Source of the DNA: Ophiura sarsii | Lineage: Eukaryota > Echinodermata > Ophiuroidea > Amphilepidida > Ophiuridae | Length of the DNA: 64,000 nt | Direction: 5' to 3' | NCBI GenBank assembly: GCA_035610835.1 | Contig: CM069446.1 | Span: 68,619,062 to 68,683,061 of the forward strand | Part shown: positions 22,129 through 32,478 of the stretch, in pieces | How positions within the stretch are numbered: the first letter of the stretch is position 1 | Layout of the letters: each line of letters begins with the position of its first letter | The notes under the pieces: model-generated | Database searches by the model: none | What the model saw: only the letters and a program-made list of their open reading frames with translations | Told to the model about the DNA's origin: nothing | Position numbers and translations under genes: made by a program

Positions 22129-23806
22129 CTGGTGGATAAAAGGAACAATGGGGAAGAATACAATGCGCATTAACTAGCTGTACAGACCTTATCATGACCT
22201 TGGGAGCACATAACTAATTCGCGTACCATATGCTTTTACACATGTTTGTCGGCCTATTAAAACTGCTCTAATTTCGAATGTGCTCGTGACAAAATTTGCA
22301 ATGTATTGCCATCAATGCTTATTTATAACATATCTGAATGTCAAGGGGGTATCACCGATTACATTTTTCAGTAAATGCCGCTGAATCTGGAAGTACTAAT
22401 TTCATTACCTAATTTTTAGTCCTCTGGCTGGGATGCACAGGGACGGTAAATTGGCGGATACAATTTATAATAAAAGCTTAAATCATCTCGTACATATTCC
22501 ATAAAACACATAAATCCCACATTCGAGAGGACAACACCAGCTAAAGTGTCGCTCTCGCCCACTTTTGTGCTTGATAGGAACAATTGTTGTATACAATATT
22601 TTGCCAGAAATGGATTTCTTAGTTGTGTACGCCCTTAATATAAGTGCCACGCGGGCAATATGCCGGCGTCTGTACTATGGTAACCGTGATAGAACACGCT
22701 AAACTATAACATGTAATAAGGTATTAATATCTTGATATTCAAGTATAAGGTAGAGCTGGTTGAGTACAACAAAAACGTCTTTACTGTAGGTGAATTGGGT
22801 GTACAGATATAACCATTTGAAGTCATTTTGAATTCTTTTGTTTTGTATTGTTTTTTGGCCAACAGAGGGCAGTCTATTTTCTTTTGTTTGTTATTGTTTT
22901 TTTGACTCCCTAGGTAAAATTTTCTATGAACATTTGGTATAGTATTATATAACATTTGCTCTAAATCTTTATTGGAAACTGCTGTAGACTTCTGCAGCAC
23001 AAGAAGTATGGAGAGAACTATAACCAATATACACCTAGTGGCAATACATTTGGAAAAGTGCATGAACTGGAAAAAATTAATTAAGTGCATTAATTAGCCT
23101 CATTTTTTAATAACCTAAAGCTTCCTTAGACAATGTCTTACAGCCTCCCGCAGCACAGGAAAGTTTTTAAAAACTATAATTAACAAGCTCCCAAAATTTC
23201 AGCTTTGTAGCATATATACTTTTCTTGTTAAAATTAATTAAACATTTTTGCATAGATTAATTATTTTGCTAGGGGGTCAAAAAACAATAAGAAACAAAAG
23301 AAATGAACGCTTCAATTTTGCTTCATTTTTGACAATAAAATCGTCATATCTATAAAACCGTACCTTCGATCAAGCTCAGATGTCAGATAATTGTTGAGCT
23401 CATGCTCAGCAAGCTCTATTAAAATATCAAATACAAAATTAACCATAGGAAATGAAATAACAATTAATTACACTTAATCCGATTCACAGGGATAGTTGAC
23501 TGAAAATATGTCTGATATTGAAACCCCGTTAGTCATTTCAAAGTTCATAATTATACCAGCTGGGTCCTATTGCATAAAAGAAGAATATTTGAATTCTTCT
23601 GAAGAGTTCTACTGAAGAACAAAGTTCTTCGGTTAGACCCGGGTCGGGTCGCACGTCCTATATCATGATGTCAACCCATGAATTCGTGAACAAATCTTAC
23701 GAAGAGTTAAAAACGTTAGAAGATTCACCCTTCCTATAGAGGAATCTTAATTTTATGCAATCGTACTAGGATCAAGGATTATTAAAATACCCAAAACATA
23801 ACTTAC
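22129..23806. other. Intron between GPS exons; contains an unassigned 128-codon open frame
   Basis: Mostly AT-rich. On the minus strand an open frame at 22704-23090 contains a methionine followed by a hydrophobic run (CILVIVLSILLVL) resembling a signal peptide, then a lysine- and asparagine-rich stretch. No family was recognised and base composition is like the surrounding intron. It is recorded here rather than called as a gene. Confidence 0.4.
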
Positions 23807-23871
23807 TCCGAAGAGTGATCGTAAAAGTGACACTTTGGAATCATGTCTGTTGTATCCGATTCTTCAGCAGT
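23807..23871 (-). CDS. Exon: first half of the GPS motif
   Basis: Found by searching the minus strand between its neighbours for a phase 0 to phase 2 exon carrying the first GPS cysteine. Acceptor GTCCTTCACAG precedes 23871; donor GGA|GTAAGT follows 23807. The 65 bases read TAEESDTTDMIPKCHFYDHSS plus two bases of Glu. Joined to the next exon this gives PKCHFYDHSSEQWSGEGC, the usual Cys-x-aromatic-aromatic ... Trp ... Gly-Cys arrangement of GPS motifs. Frame, splice sites and motif all agree, although the exon is short. Confidence 0.8.
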
Positions 23872-24446
23872 CTGTGAAGGACAATGCGGGTAATTAATAA
23901 TCAGTCTGATTGGAAATCTTATCAAAATTAGGGCCATTTGTTTGGTATTTAGAAGTAAATGTGAACAATAGCCCAACATATATTAACAATGTTAATGAAC
24001 TGAGTGATTAAACATCGAGCTGGTGACTCTACAAGATGGGCCAATCAATTGGTTCACTGCTACTCCGAAAATTTGCACACAAGAAATACAAATGTGCCAG
24101 AGTAATAATACCCGTATACAGTTCTCAAAAATGTTATTTACCATATAAAAGACTGTAGCTCCTCCTTCAAATATAAAATTACAGCATTATGGGGTAATTT
24201 TTCTTCTTCAATTCAAGATATTGTACGCGAAGAATGGTTTTTGTCAATGACCGAGGCAAAGCGGGGTTTTTTCTCTTCATTTTAGCGTGCAGTTGGGTTC
24301 CCAACAAGCACAATATTGGTCGTATCCGGTACTTTGGTTGAACAATTTTCAATAGACAGTTTATTGTGACGTTAAACATGGTTAAAAGCCTGATATAAAA
24401 ACATAATTCATCAATATTGTACAAAATTCCCACTTACTATGCTTAC

Positions 24447-24640
24447 CTTAGATATCAAATCAATTGTGATGCTGATACGATCACCTTGCGTAAGCGGTAT
24501 ATCATTTCCGAGTTCGTCGAAAAGGTTAACACCAACAAATTCATACTGATTTACATCCAGGCTACTATCTTTAACATTTGAATGTGTAAGACTGATGTTT
24601 TCGTGGGCTGTTTTCAAAACTCCTACTGTGAAGAAGGCGT
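24447..24640 (-). CDS. Exon: GAIN-like beta domain
   Basis: Acceptor CTATTCAACAG precedes 24640; donor AAG|GTAAGC follows 24447. Two bases complete an Asn codon, then 64 codons follow: AFFTVGVLKTAHENISL, THSNVKDSSLDVNQYEFVG, VNLFDELGNDIPLTQGDR and ISITIDLISK. The pattern FFTVGV, an N-glycosylation sequon (NIS), alternating hydrophobic strands and a QGDRISITIDL strand shortly before the GPS cysteine is typical of GAIN subdomain B. A fragment of the AGGGACA transposon family begins only about 30 bases upstream of the acceptor (at about 24669), so transposon-derived sequence lies near the expected branch point. Confidence 0.82.
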
Positions 24641-24668
24641 CTGTTGAATAGAATTTTGCAAATTGATA

Positions 24669-24750
24669 AGTGCATTAAAGAGGCATGAAGAGATATGTTG
24701 GAGGATGCGCCCTCAATTATGATAAAAACTGGGATTTGTATATTTATAAA
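24669..24750 (-). mobile_element. Terminal fragment of the AGGGACA MITE family
   Basis: Minus-strand sequence matches the right end of 21464-21854: CAGTTTTTATCATAATTGAG, GGCGC, CCTCCAACATATCTCTT and a diverged end (CATGCCTCTTTAAT). The left two-thirds of the element are absent or unrecognisable. Confidence 0.65.
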
Positions 24751-25171
24751 AAGGGGGTAAAATTGTTGAAAATCCTTGGAGAGGGGTACTTTGAAAATAT
24801 GAAGAACAGTCATGGTTACCAACTTTTGTGTTGATTTGGGGTGCCCTCCCTAAACCAATAAAATAAAGATAGCATGTTACATTGAAGACAACCATTTTGC
24901 GTTGTAATGTTTTCTTAATTGATTTCGCCAGTACAGGAGTTCTGATCCCTGACCGTCAAGCAACGTAAAGCGAGCTACAAAAACGATGTTTTTCGAGCGC
25001 ACACATAGCCTGTCATGATTGCGAATGTTTTCACTAAATCCGGAAATCACTACTACAAACCGCAATGATGGTCATCATGGTCATAGAGGTCAATAATAGA
25101 AGGTCATAGAGGTCAATAGAAGATCATTCGTGAGCTACATCATCAATAAACGGACTCAGACTTTGTGTTAA

Positions 25172-25417
25172 AACACTTTCCATTCGGCAGGCGTCTGCAG
25201 AGGACATTCCAAAATGTCACAAAATGTTTCAAACATGTCAAAACTATTTAGTTCCATTACCATGTTTGGAATCACCATGAGAAATACATTGACAAGGATA
25301 CAAACATGCCTAATATTGGTTCAGTAATCCTTGAGCTAGACCTTGGAAATTTTGAAAGGTTGCTGACAAATCTGTTTCGTATAGGCCTATGTGGTCAAAC
25401 TAACCGCATTGAAATTG
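25172..25417. mobile_element. 246-bp TTAA-flanked MITE (CACTTTCC family), intact small copy
   Basis: Flanked by TTAA at about 25168-25171 and 25418-25421. The interior is the reverse complement of 39945-40153, sharing GGCATGTTTG, GAAATACATTGAC, CACCATGAG, CCATTACCAT and CACAAAATGTTTCAAACATG. This copy shows what the family looks like without the 12.5-kb insertion. It lies in the intron downstream of exon 25861-25974. Confidence 0.8.
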
Positions 25418-25421
25418 TTAA

Positions 25422-25855
25422 TGCTACATTCAAGGCCATATTTCAATATTATCTACAAATAAAACACACATACACACATCACAAAATCAATCAAACATGT
25501 TGCCAGGGATAGCACTGGATCAAAAATGTGAGTGGTCCCATGAAATTTGTCAGGACCCGTGGGACTTCCAAAATCAAATTTAAAAGGGGTCCCCCAAGAA
25601 ATTGAGGGGTCCTGAAGTTTGGGTATTTGAACATTTTACTTTTTTACGGACAGTTTTAATTAATTTATATTGTGAGCAAAGGATGGATATGTAATTTACA
25701 TAATTTCTTAAGGTTTCCATTTCCAAACATGGTCAAATTTAAGGGGTCCCTTCAATTTTGATCGGGACCCGCAAGTCTTTCCAATTTGAAACCTGACGCG
25801 TCACTATAAGAAGGTGAGAGGTCTGAATGTGACCCCTGCATGTTGCCAGTTTAAA
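25422..25855. other. Intronic; two related GGTCCC...GGGACC blocks
   Basis: About 25532-25580 and 25744-25790 share the order GGTCCC, AATTT, GGACCCG and CTTTCCAA or CTTCCAAA. This suggests an old duplicated repeat. No coding signal outside the exon. Confidence 0.45.
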
Positions 25856-25860
25856 CTTAC

Positions 25861-25974
25861 TATCATCTGATACATTAGCTGGTATACTGACGACGACAGC
25901 GTATGAATCTCCATCATTCACTGAGAATTGTTGATCGCCACTGGCTGATGGAATAACGACGAATCTGTTTAAAA
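25861..25974 (-). CDS. Exon: GAIN-like domain
   Basis: Acceptor ATTTATTTACAG precedes 25974; donor GATA|GTAAGT follows 25861. Two leading bases complete a Val codon from exon 29731-29830, and one base (A) is carried to the next exon. The coding part reads LNRFVVIPSASGDQQFSV, then NDGDSYAVVVSIPANVSDD. The pattern of a strand, a loop, then a second strand with VSIPAN resembles the segment of GAIN domains where 'f.l...v....' is followed by 'i.iP'. One sequon (NVS) is present. Both flanking junctions keep frame, which makes a chance open frame unlikely. Confidence 0.8.
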
Positions 25975-26229
25975 CTGTAAATAAATAGATTAGATCGAAG
26001 AAAATTTAATCACATGTAGTATACAAATCATTCCTGTCTGCATACTTTATATAGTAATATTTCGTTATCTTTTTCAATTTTGTACAATTTTTTTCTTCTC
26101 TCTTATAATGAAGTTTCACTTATCATCAGGAAAGACTTCCTGGACTCATAACTGAGCGGAGATTAGCAGATGGACAGTATGGTGTGAGAAGGTCATTGAT
26201 GTTATTAGGTGAACAGTTGTTTAAAGCTG

Positions 26230-26400
26230 TACACACAGAAAAATGTTTACATAATTATGTTAAATATAGAACTCCATAATTATTATGTAAACCTTTCACA
26301 CAGTATTTGTGTATGAAATACACAAGTTATGTAAAAATAACTTGTGTATTTTATACACAATTAAGTTGTGTACAAAATACACAAGTTTTTTTTTTTTAGT
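26230..26400. repeat. Inverted-repeat cluster around ATACACAAGTT
   Basis: GTTTACATAATTATG and CATAATTATTATGTAAAC form one inverted pair (about 26247 and 26272). AATACACAAGTTATGT, ATAACTTGTGTATTTTATA and TACACAATTAAGTTGTGTA form others. A small hairpin-rich MITE is likely; its ends are not fixed. Confidence 0.6.
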
Positions 26401-26519
26401 TTGGTGACACGCTTGTTGGTGGAGGACGTAATCAGTGGATTGCATGTGACTGAGATTGTAGACCCTCTTGTTTCTGTTCATGACCTCTGTGCCTCGTCTA
26501 TGGCAGGTATTTTGCACAA

Positions 26520-27215
26520 TGAAAGAGATAAACTTGGTTTCTCGCCGATAAACCTGGTTTATCGATCGATAAACCTGGTTTTTCGGCGAAAAAACAGGTT
26601 AATCAGCCGATTAACCTGGTTTATCAAAAACCTTGCTTTTCGAATCGATGGTTTATCGATTCGAAAAACCAGGTTTATCGAATTCGATAAGCAAGTTTTT
26701 TGAAAAACCAGGTTTATCGGCCGATAAACCTGGTTTATCAAAAAACCTTGCTTTTCAAATCGATAAATCGATTCCAAAAACGAGGTTTATCGAATTCGAT
26801 AAGCAAGGTTTTGATAAACCTGGGGTTTTTTTCGATTCGAAAAGCAAGGTTTTTGAAACCAGGTTTATCGGCTGATAAACCTGGCTTTTTGATCGATAAA
26901 CCAGGTTTTTCAAAAAACTTGCCTATCGAATTTGATAAACCAGGTTTATCGAATCGAAAAGCAAGGTTTTTCGATAAACCAGGTTTATCGGCTGATAAAT
27001 CGAAAACCTTGCTTATCGAATTCGAAAAACCTGTTTATCGACCGATAAGCCTGGTTTATCGAAAACCTTATCAAATTCGAAAAGCAAAGTTTTTGATAAA
27101 CCAGGTTTATCGGTTGGTAAACCTGGTTTTTCGATTGATAAACCAGATTTTCAAAAATCTTACTAATCCAATTCGATAAACCTGGTTTATCGATTCGAAA
27201 AACAGGTTTATCGGA
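26520..27215. repeat. Array of nested palindromes built from AAACCTGGTTTATCG
   Basis: Some 690 bp consist of AAACCAGGTTTATCG / CGATAAACCTGGTTT in alternating orientation, joined by GGCC, GAATTC, GATTCG or AAAAACCTTGCTTTTCGAA linkers. One perfect palindrome of 32 bp is centred on CGGCCG near 26720. Because units read similarly on both strands, open frames occur in both directions. They are artefacts. Confidence 0.92.
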
Positions 27216-27640
27216 TTATGTATTTCAGCTAATTTAGGTCAAGTTTTGTTAGTTGAAGTGATTAAGCATGGTGATCGAGGATAATGTGGTGGACTTTTAT
27301 TGAGAGGTAAACTTGATTTGAAAGGCAATTAATGAGTAGCTTTCATCAATAACTCCCTATGGATGCGTGATTCGTGTGGTAATAATGACGTAATTTCCAG
27401 TGAATTTGGGTAAAGTTTTGTTCGGTAAAGTTTTGCATAGTGATCGAGGATATTGTGGAGGTCATGTGGGTAATTTAAATGTAACGAAGTTTCGGCACTA
27501 AACTGTCTTGGTTATTGATAGGCTGGGTATATCCGGATATATCTGTGATCATTTCCCTAACGTCAGCATCTCATTATAAACAAGATGGTGACTTCCGGTG
27601 ATTTTCGCCTGCTACGAATTTATAAATAGGGATCCTGACT
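27216..27640. other. Intronic sequence; GTGATCGAGGATA word repeated
   Basis: About 27228-27290 and 27395-27460 share TTGGGTAAAGTTTTGTT-like sequence and GTGATCGAGGATAATGTGG / GTGATCGAGGATATTGTGG. This suggests an old direct duplication of about 165 bp. Nothing else was recognised. Confidence 0.5.
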
Positions 27641-27642
27641 GA

Positions 27643-27752
27643 TAAGGGACGCACCATTTGATGACCAGGGACAGGGGCATTGAAGTTTTTTTTATACTTT
27701 TTTTTATAAACTTCTATACTCTCCCACCCAGGATTTAAATGGTGCGTCCTTA
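27643..27752. mobile_element. Small inverted-repeat element (GGGACGCACCATTT)
   Basis: TAAGGGACGCACCATTT at 27643 and AAATGGTGCGTCCTTA at about 27736-27752 form 16-bp inverted termini around about 75 bp that include T-rich runs. The family and target duplication are uncertain. Confidence 0.55.
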
Positions 27753-28132
27753 ATATCGCTTCAGCTACGCAAGCTCTATGGTAGGCCATCGCATACTATA
27801 TATCAGTACAACGGGCCAATATTCATAAATGGAGATTTCATGTCTAAAGAGGGAGTCATACTCGATAAACAAACAATCTCGTACTGTTACTGCAATGTAA
27901 TGGACTGTGAACTTCTCTATTTTCCTAGATAGTGTCGGTTACCAGCAAACATTTCATTTCAAACTAGTGAAATGGATAGTTTATACGTTCAAGTTTATTT
28001 CACGAATGTAATAAGGTCAAATATTGAACAGCTCAGAATTAAGTATGAAGCTGCAAAGCTCACCACAATGAAAAACTACATCACTCTCGTCTCGGCTACA
28101 TCGTTAGCCTCGTTTTCGGAGCACTAATTGCT

Positions 28133-28450
28133 CTCAGCATGCTTAGGCGACGATGGCCACGCGATTTCATCGTTCCAATATAGCAACGGGAGTGCACTGT
28201 TTTGAAATATTTTTAACAGTCATCTCCCGGTTAACGATGAAAATAATTTTAAAAATAGCATTTACAATGGAGTTGGTAAGCCAACTGTTGGTAAGCCAAC
28301 TCCAACGGTTTTGGATTGGAAAAAATAATCTTCTAATAATGATAAATTTTTCAAAATGATAAGATTAACATTCGCGATTAAGTGTAATTCCAATACGAAT
28401 TCCAAATTAATTTAGGATTCGCGTGGCCATCGTCGTCTGAGCATGCTCAG
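28133..28450. mobile_element. 318-bp MITE, CTCAGCATGC termini
   Basis: The left end CTCAGCATGCTTAGGCGACG then ATGGCCACGCGA and the right end TCGCGTGGCCATCG then TCGTCTGAGCATGC are inverted complements over about 35 bp. A related, terminally eroded copy in opposite orientation lies at about 53450-53680 (shared: GTGGCCACGCGAAA, TAATCGCGAATGTTAATCTT, TCATCGTTAACCGGG). Confidence 0.8.
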
Positions 28451-29197
28451 TTGGATAGCACGGCCCTCTTTTGACGTAAATGCGCCAATTATGAATCACG
28501 TCTTGGCGTAGGATATAACCATGTTCTAACGCATTTGAAAGAATGTCATTCTTCATACTTATACTTTATACTTTATAGTGTAAAATAGCACTATTGCAGT
28601 CACCTCGGGCCCATAGTTTTAACCAGAGTCTATCATGGCAGTATGTATACTATTAAAAATTGGCGGCGAAAAAATCTGCTCTAAGGTCCGAACGGACCTT
28701 TAATGTAGGGTCGGAGTTATACACTTTAACCTTAAATAGCATTTTCTCAGTTGTAGACATGGAATTAAACATCCAAAGCAGGGTCGGAATTGGATTAATC
28801 TGGAAATTAAGCTAAATATAATGTAGGCCAATGCATCCTTTAGTCCTATTTTTTCGCACCGAGTTATGACACTGTGAAAATAAGTAAGGTATTTGTCCTC
28901 CAACTTTGACCAACCTAAAGATCAATTTCATCTTTAAAAAAATGAAATGATTAAAATTGGTGCCTTTTATTTTATGTTTCATATTTATAAATGGAATCAT
29001 CTTGGGCATGGGTTATCCGTTTAAAGGGAATTTTTATCATGTCTTGAACATTTTGATGACTTTTCAAAACGTTCCAAAAAGCCAAATTATGTTTTTCAAG
29101 ATTTGTAAAAATTCGAAAAAGAAATACTCCGTCAGGTCTATAGTACAAGGTTTTGTTCGTCGCTTAATTAATCAACATTGATACATTCAAAAACCAT
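28451..29197. other. Intronic sequence, nothing recognised
   Basis: AT-rich and without supported repeats. A short AAGGTCCGAACGGACCTT palindrome lies at about 28683-28700. Confidence 0.5.
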
Positions 29198-29200
29198 TAA

Positions 29201-29722
29201 GGGATCACGTCAAAACTCGACCGCCCGTTGACCGCCGGTTACGGCCGGTTCCGCCCGGTTCTCACAAAACGTGTCGTCTGTTATAATATACGCACATAAT
29301 GAGGTCAAATAGTTATCACTCTGGTGAACACGACCGGTTGATAGTGCCTCGTCACATGCGTGAGCAATAAAGTCTTGAAGTAATAGGTTCTCAAGTTCCA
29401 GTTGACAACCAGTATACAGCTATTGATTTTCGCTGGGGTTGGCTTTTTCAATCTGTTTATTAGCTCAATTAACTTTTTAAAATCAATACCGAAAGTATAT
29501 GAATGGTTTTTTTTATAGAACGATTATAGAGAGAGCTATTATGACCGCAAAGTAACATATTGATAGTGTAAATTGGTCTGGTTACAGCATTAAGTCAACC
29601 GGCGGTTGTTCAGTGTTGCATGCGTGAATATTCATATACCAGTAAAACATTTGACCTGAAAAAACCGGGAGGAACCGACCGTAACCGGCGGTCAACGGGC
29701 GGTCGAGTTTTGATGTCTTCCC
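29201..29722. mobile_element. 522-bp MITE with TAA target duplication, five bases from a splice donor
   Basis: TIRs of about 65 bp: GGGATCACGTCAAAACTCGA then CCGCCCGTTGACCGCCGG on the left, and the complement ending GGTCGAGTTTTGATGTC then TTCCC on the right. TAA lies on both sides (29198-29200, 29723-29725). The three-base TAA duplication fits PIF/Harbinger-type mobilisation (inference). Its right edge lies just inside the intron after exon 29731-29830; the duplicated TAA is part of that donor region. Confidence 0.88.
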
Positions 29723-29730
29723 TAACTTAC

Positions 29731-29830
29731 CAAAGGATTCCGCATCCACAGATATCGTCTCCGTCGTATTCTCCGTGGTAACAAGAGCCAACGCCAAATT
29801 ATCCCAGTCTTGTAAAGCACCTCCCACATT
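29731..29830 (-). CDS. Exon: N-terminal helical part of the GAIN-like region
   Basis: Acceptor TTTTCTTCTTGACCATAG precedes 29830; donor TTTG|GTAAGTT follows 29731. In phase 0 it reads NVGGALQDWDNLALALV, then TTENTTETISVDAESF, leaving one base for the next exon. The pattern 'L..W..LALALV' followed by 'I.V.AESFVL' resembles the transition from the helical GAIN subdomain A to the first beta strands. The exon is squeezed between two transposons. A TAA-flanked MITE starts after intron base 8 on the donor side, and a foldback element with a 9-bp duplication ends 35 bases before the acceptor. Both splice sites remain intact. Confidence 0.78.
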
Positions 29831-29865
29831 CTATGGTCAAGAAGAAAACAAGGCCATATCCTCAT

Positions 29866-31165
29866 GGGTGAAGGTATTCTGCGAGTTGCGAGTTGCTAGT
29901 TGCGAGTTCGAGTTGCAAGTGCGAGTTGCGAATTCGAGTTGCGAGTTGAAATGTGCGAGTTCCGAGTAGGATTTTGCGAGTTGATATTTGTCAGTTGTCA
30001 AATGCGAGTTGCGAGTTCCTCATTATGTGAGTTGTGATTTATGATTACAATAATAGTGTTGGTATCAATGGTGTTAATGTTTGTGTTAATACTTTATTAT
30101 GCTATCAACCCGAGAACTGCCCCGTGATGGATGGCCGACTCAATAATTCTATATTCTATAAGATGTTAGGAGGGCTACGTGGGTACTACAGGGTGTCCCA
30201 AAAGTCTATGCACGACTTTGAAGCTTTGTATTTCACAAAATATAAGTCGTATTGAAAATATGAATACATATTTAGAAAGAGGAGATGTGGGAAATAATTT
30301 TGATACCAAACATTGGAGTAACATCTGTTTGTAATGCCACCCTAGAAGTAAAATATGTATTACTGCAAAAATGTAATTTTATACTTCGGAGGAATAAAGT
30401 TCATAAATCCATACCTATTGAGATTAACAAAAATACGGGTAGAGTTGGTTACACGGAAAGTGATCAGTCAATTGTAATATTTAAAATTTTACATTACAGT
30501 GATATCATCATAATAACAAACTATATCACACATAATTTTCGTTTCTTTAGTGAAATCTAATTTAAATGTTTTCCACATATACAGAGACGTGTGCTAATGC
30601 AAAAACACAGACCTAAACAATTGAATAACGTAACAGAAAAGTGAACACACACATCACACAGCTGTCAAACATGTTAAAATTTAAACTTAGCGGATTATTT
30701 TAATGCTGCTTGAAGGCCTCATCAAAGGTTGTTTTTTACCCATTTAGAATATGTTCCTGTGTTCAAAAATGTATCCACCAACTTCAGAATGGATATTCTT
30801 CCTGGTGCACGTTTCACTTTGAAATGTTTTCTGAACTTTTGTTGAGTAAGTTGAACTGAATGTGTTTCAGCGTAGAACCATACAATTTGTATTCGCTTAT
30901 CTATGCTGTAAACCATCTTGAATGAAGACTTTTGCTGTGCAATGTTGTCTACTACGCTTATCAAATGGGAGAATAGCATACACAATTTTAAAAAGCAATT
31001 TTTTTTTACTCGCAACTCGCACATTTTAACTCGTAACTCGTTACCCAAACTCGCAAAATCCAATTCGCAAATCGCACATTTTAACTCGCAACTCGCACCT
31101 CGAAATCGCAACTCGAAATTGCAACACGCAATTTACAACTCGCAACTCGCACATTTTCCAAACCC
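29866..31165. mobile_element. 1300-bp foldback element with minisatellite termini and 9-bp target duplication
   Basis: TATCCTCAT occurs immediately outside both ends (29857-29865 and 31166-31174). The ends start GGGT and finish ACCC. Just inside are arrays of GCGAGTTGCGAGTT (29880-30020) and, inverted, AACTCGCAACTCGC (31009-31155), so the TIRs are made of short tandem repeats as in foldback elements. Internally it carries a Tc1/mariner-like end (CAGGGTGTCCCAAAAGTC at 30189, preceded by TA) and a transposase N-terminal fragment. Nine-base duplications are typical of Mutator-like and foldback elements (established); assignment here is inference. Confidence 0.85.
30722..30916 (-). pseudogene. 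Transposase N-terminal helix-turn-helix fragment (DUF4817-like)
   Basis: The minus-strand frame reads MVYSIDKRIQIVWFYAETH, SVQLTQQKFRKHFKVKRAPG and RISILKLVDTFLNTGTYSKW, then stops. The pattern 'R..IV..Y...S...TQ..FR.HF.V.RAP....I..LV..F...GT' is the helix-turn-helix seen at the N-terminus of many mariner/IS630-like transposases in animals. The catalytic DDE domain was not found downstream, so only the DNA-binding start survives. It lies inside the 1300-bp foldback and is probably passenger or ancestral sequence. Confidence 0.75.
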
Positions 31166-31174
31166 TATCCTCAT

Positions 31175-31600
31175 ATAGTCTCATATACGGAATAAATATC
31201 ACAAGGCAGCAATTATTTTGCTGTTGATTTACAGTTTCAAAATGATAGATGCATTGTGCTTTATTGTCGAAAACAAACAGGTCTCAAATGTATGTAACAC
31301 ATAGTGATCTACCAAAAACATTTGTAAAATATAGCTGAAGAGGTTAATTGAAATTCAAATGGTAAAAGTGTACCGATAATCTATAGCTGGGATTTTTTTT
31401 GGTCCCGGTCTACTGGCAGAGGGAGTCATATACTAAAATGTTCCGCGATGTATGTTTTTATTCTGTAAAGCGATGTGTAACCTCATTGTGAAAGAGCACT
31501 ATATAAATGCCTTGCATTATAATACTAATAATAATAATTATTATTATTATTATTATTATTGTATAATAATAATACAACCTAGGTGGAAATCCTTGCCAAC
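31175..31600. other. Intronic; short AAT/ATT microsatellite
   Basis: A run of AAT and then ATT triplets lies at about 31530-31575. The rest shows nothing supportable. Confidence 0.7.
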
Positions 31601-31604
31601 TCGA

Positions 31605-32425
31605 ATGTTAAGTTGACCTTTGACCTCGATTTAGGGTCAAACTTCACATGTGTTTCAATGGGAAGACAAAACTTTAATTTAACACGGGGACAAAAATTTA
31701 AAAAACCTATTATTGACCACCACAAAATACATCATATTGTTGGGCTGACTGTTTAGGGCAAAAAAGTTAATCACATATTTGTTGAACTATGATCTTTTGA
31801 AAATGACAAGTATGCAAAAATAGGCCACTTTTGGCAATTTTTCTTTAAAAACATATTATAACTCATTGAGAAATGATAAACTATGTTTTAAGGTTGGTAT
31901 ATCTATGTACTTGATATTAAAATAAATTTCGAACATCAATGGTGTGCTGTTGGCATAGCAACAGCCTTATATAGCCTCCAAACACGTCAAAAATAGGTAA
32001 AAAGGGAGTAAAATTTAGACATAAATGGTGCTTGCAAATTATGGAAACTGCATTGCCGGTAGATTTTATATTTGTCTTAAAATCAAAGTAGGTCCTATAA
32101 TCAGCAATATTAAATGTATTCCGATCATCCAAGGGCCAATGCTATTTTTTAAATAATGATAACATATCATTTTTGGCCAATTTCGTGAAAAACGGTAAAA
32201 AATGGCCGTTTTTAGCTGACATGTCATTTTCAAAAGATCATAGGTCAAAAAGTATTGATCGACAATAAAAGTTATGATTGTCTTCTTTGTTCTAAACAGT
32301 CAGCCGAACAATATGATGTACTTATTATGGCCAATAGATTGTTAAATTAAAGTGTTGACCTCCTATTGAAACACATGTGAACTTTGGCCCTAAATCGAGG
32401 TCAAAGGTCAATTTAACCCTAAAAA
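31605..32425. mobile_element. 820-bp foldback (imperfect palindrome)
   Basis: The left half and right half are diverged inverted complements meeting near 32015. AAGTTGACCTTTGACCTCGA pairs with TCGAGGTCAAAGGTCAATTT, CACATGTGTTTCAATGGGA pairs with TATTGAAACACATGTG, and GGGCTGACTGTTTAG pairs with CTAAACAGTCAGCC. No coding capacity. It ends about 55 bases past the donor of the exon at 32479-32531. Exact ends and target duplication are unresolved. Confidence 0.8.
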
Positions 32426-32478
32426 TGGTCCTCCGCTTCCCAGCTATTATGAATGAAAAGCTTATATGTATATCTTAC

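Noticed and set aside
26368..27179. Overlapping open frames of 72-159 codons on both strands
   Set aside because: They follow the palindromic AAACCTGGTTTATCG array, and both strands encode the same kinds of repeats. No codon signal.
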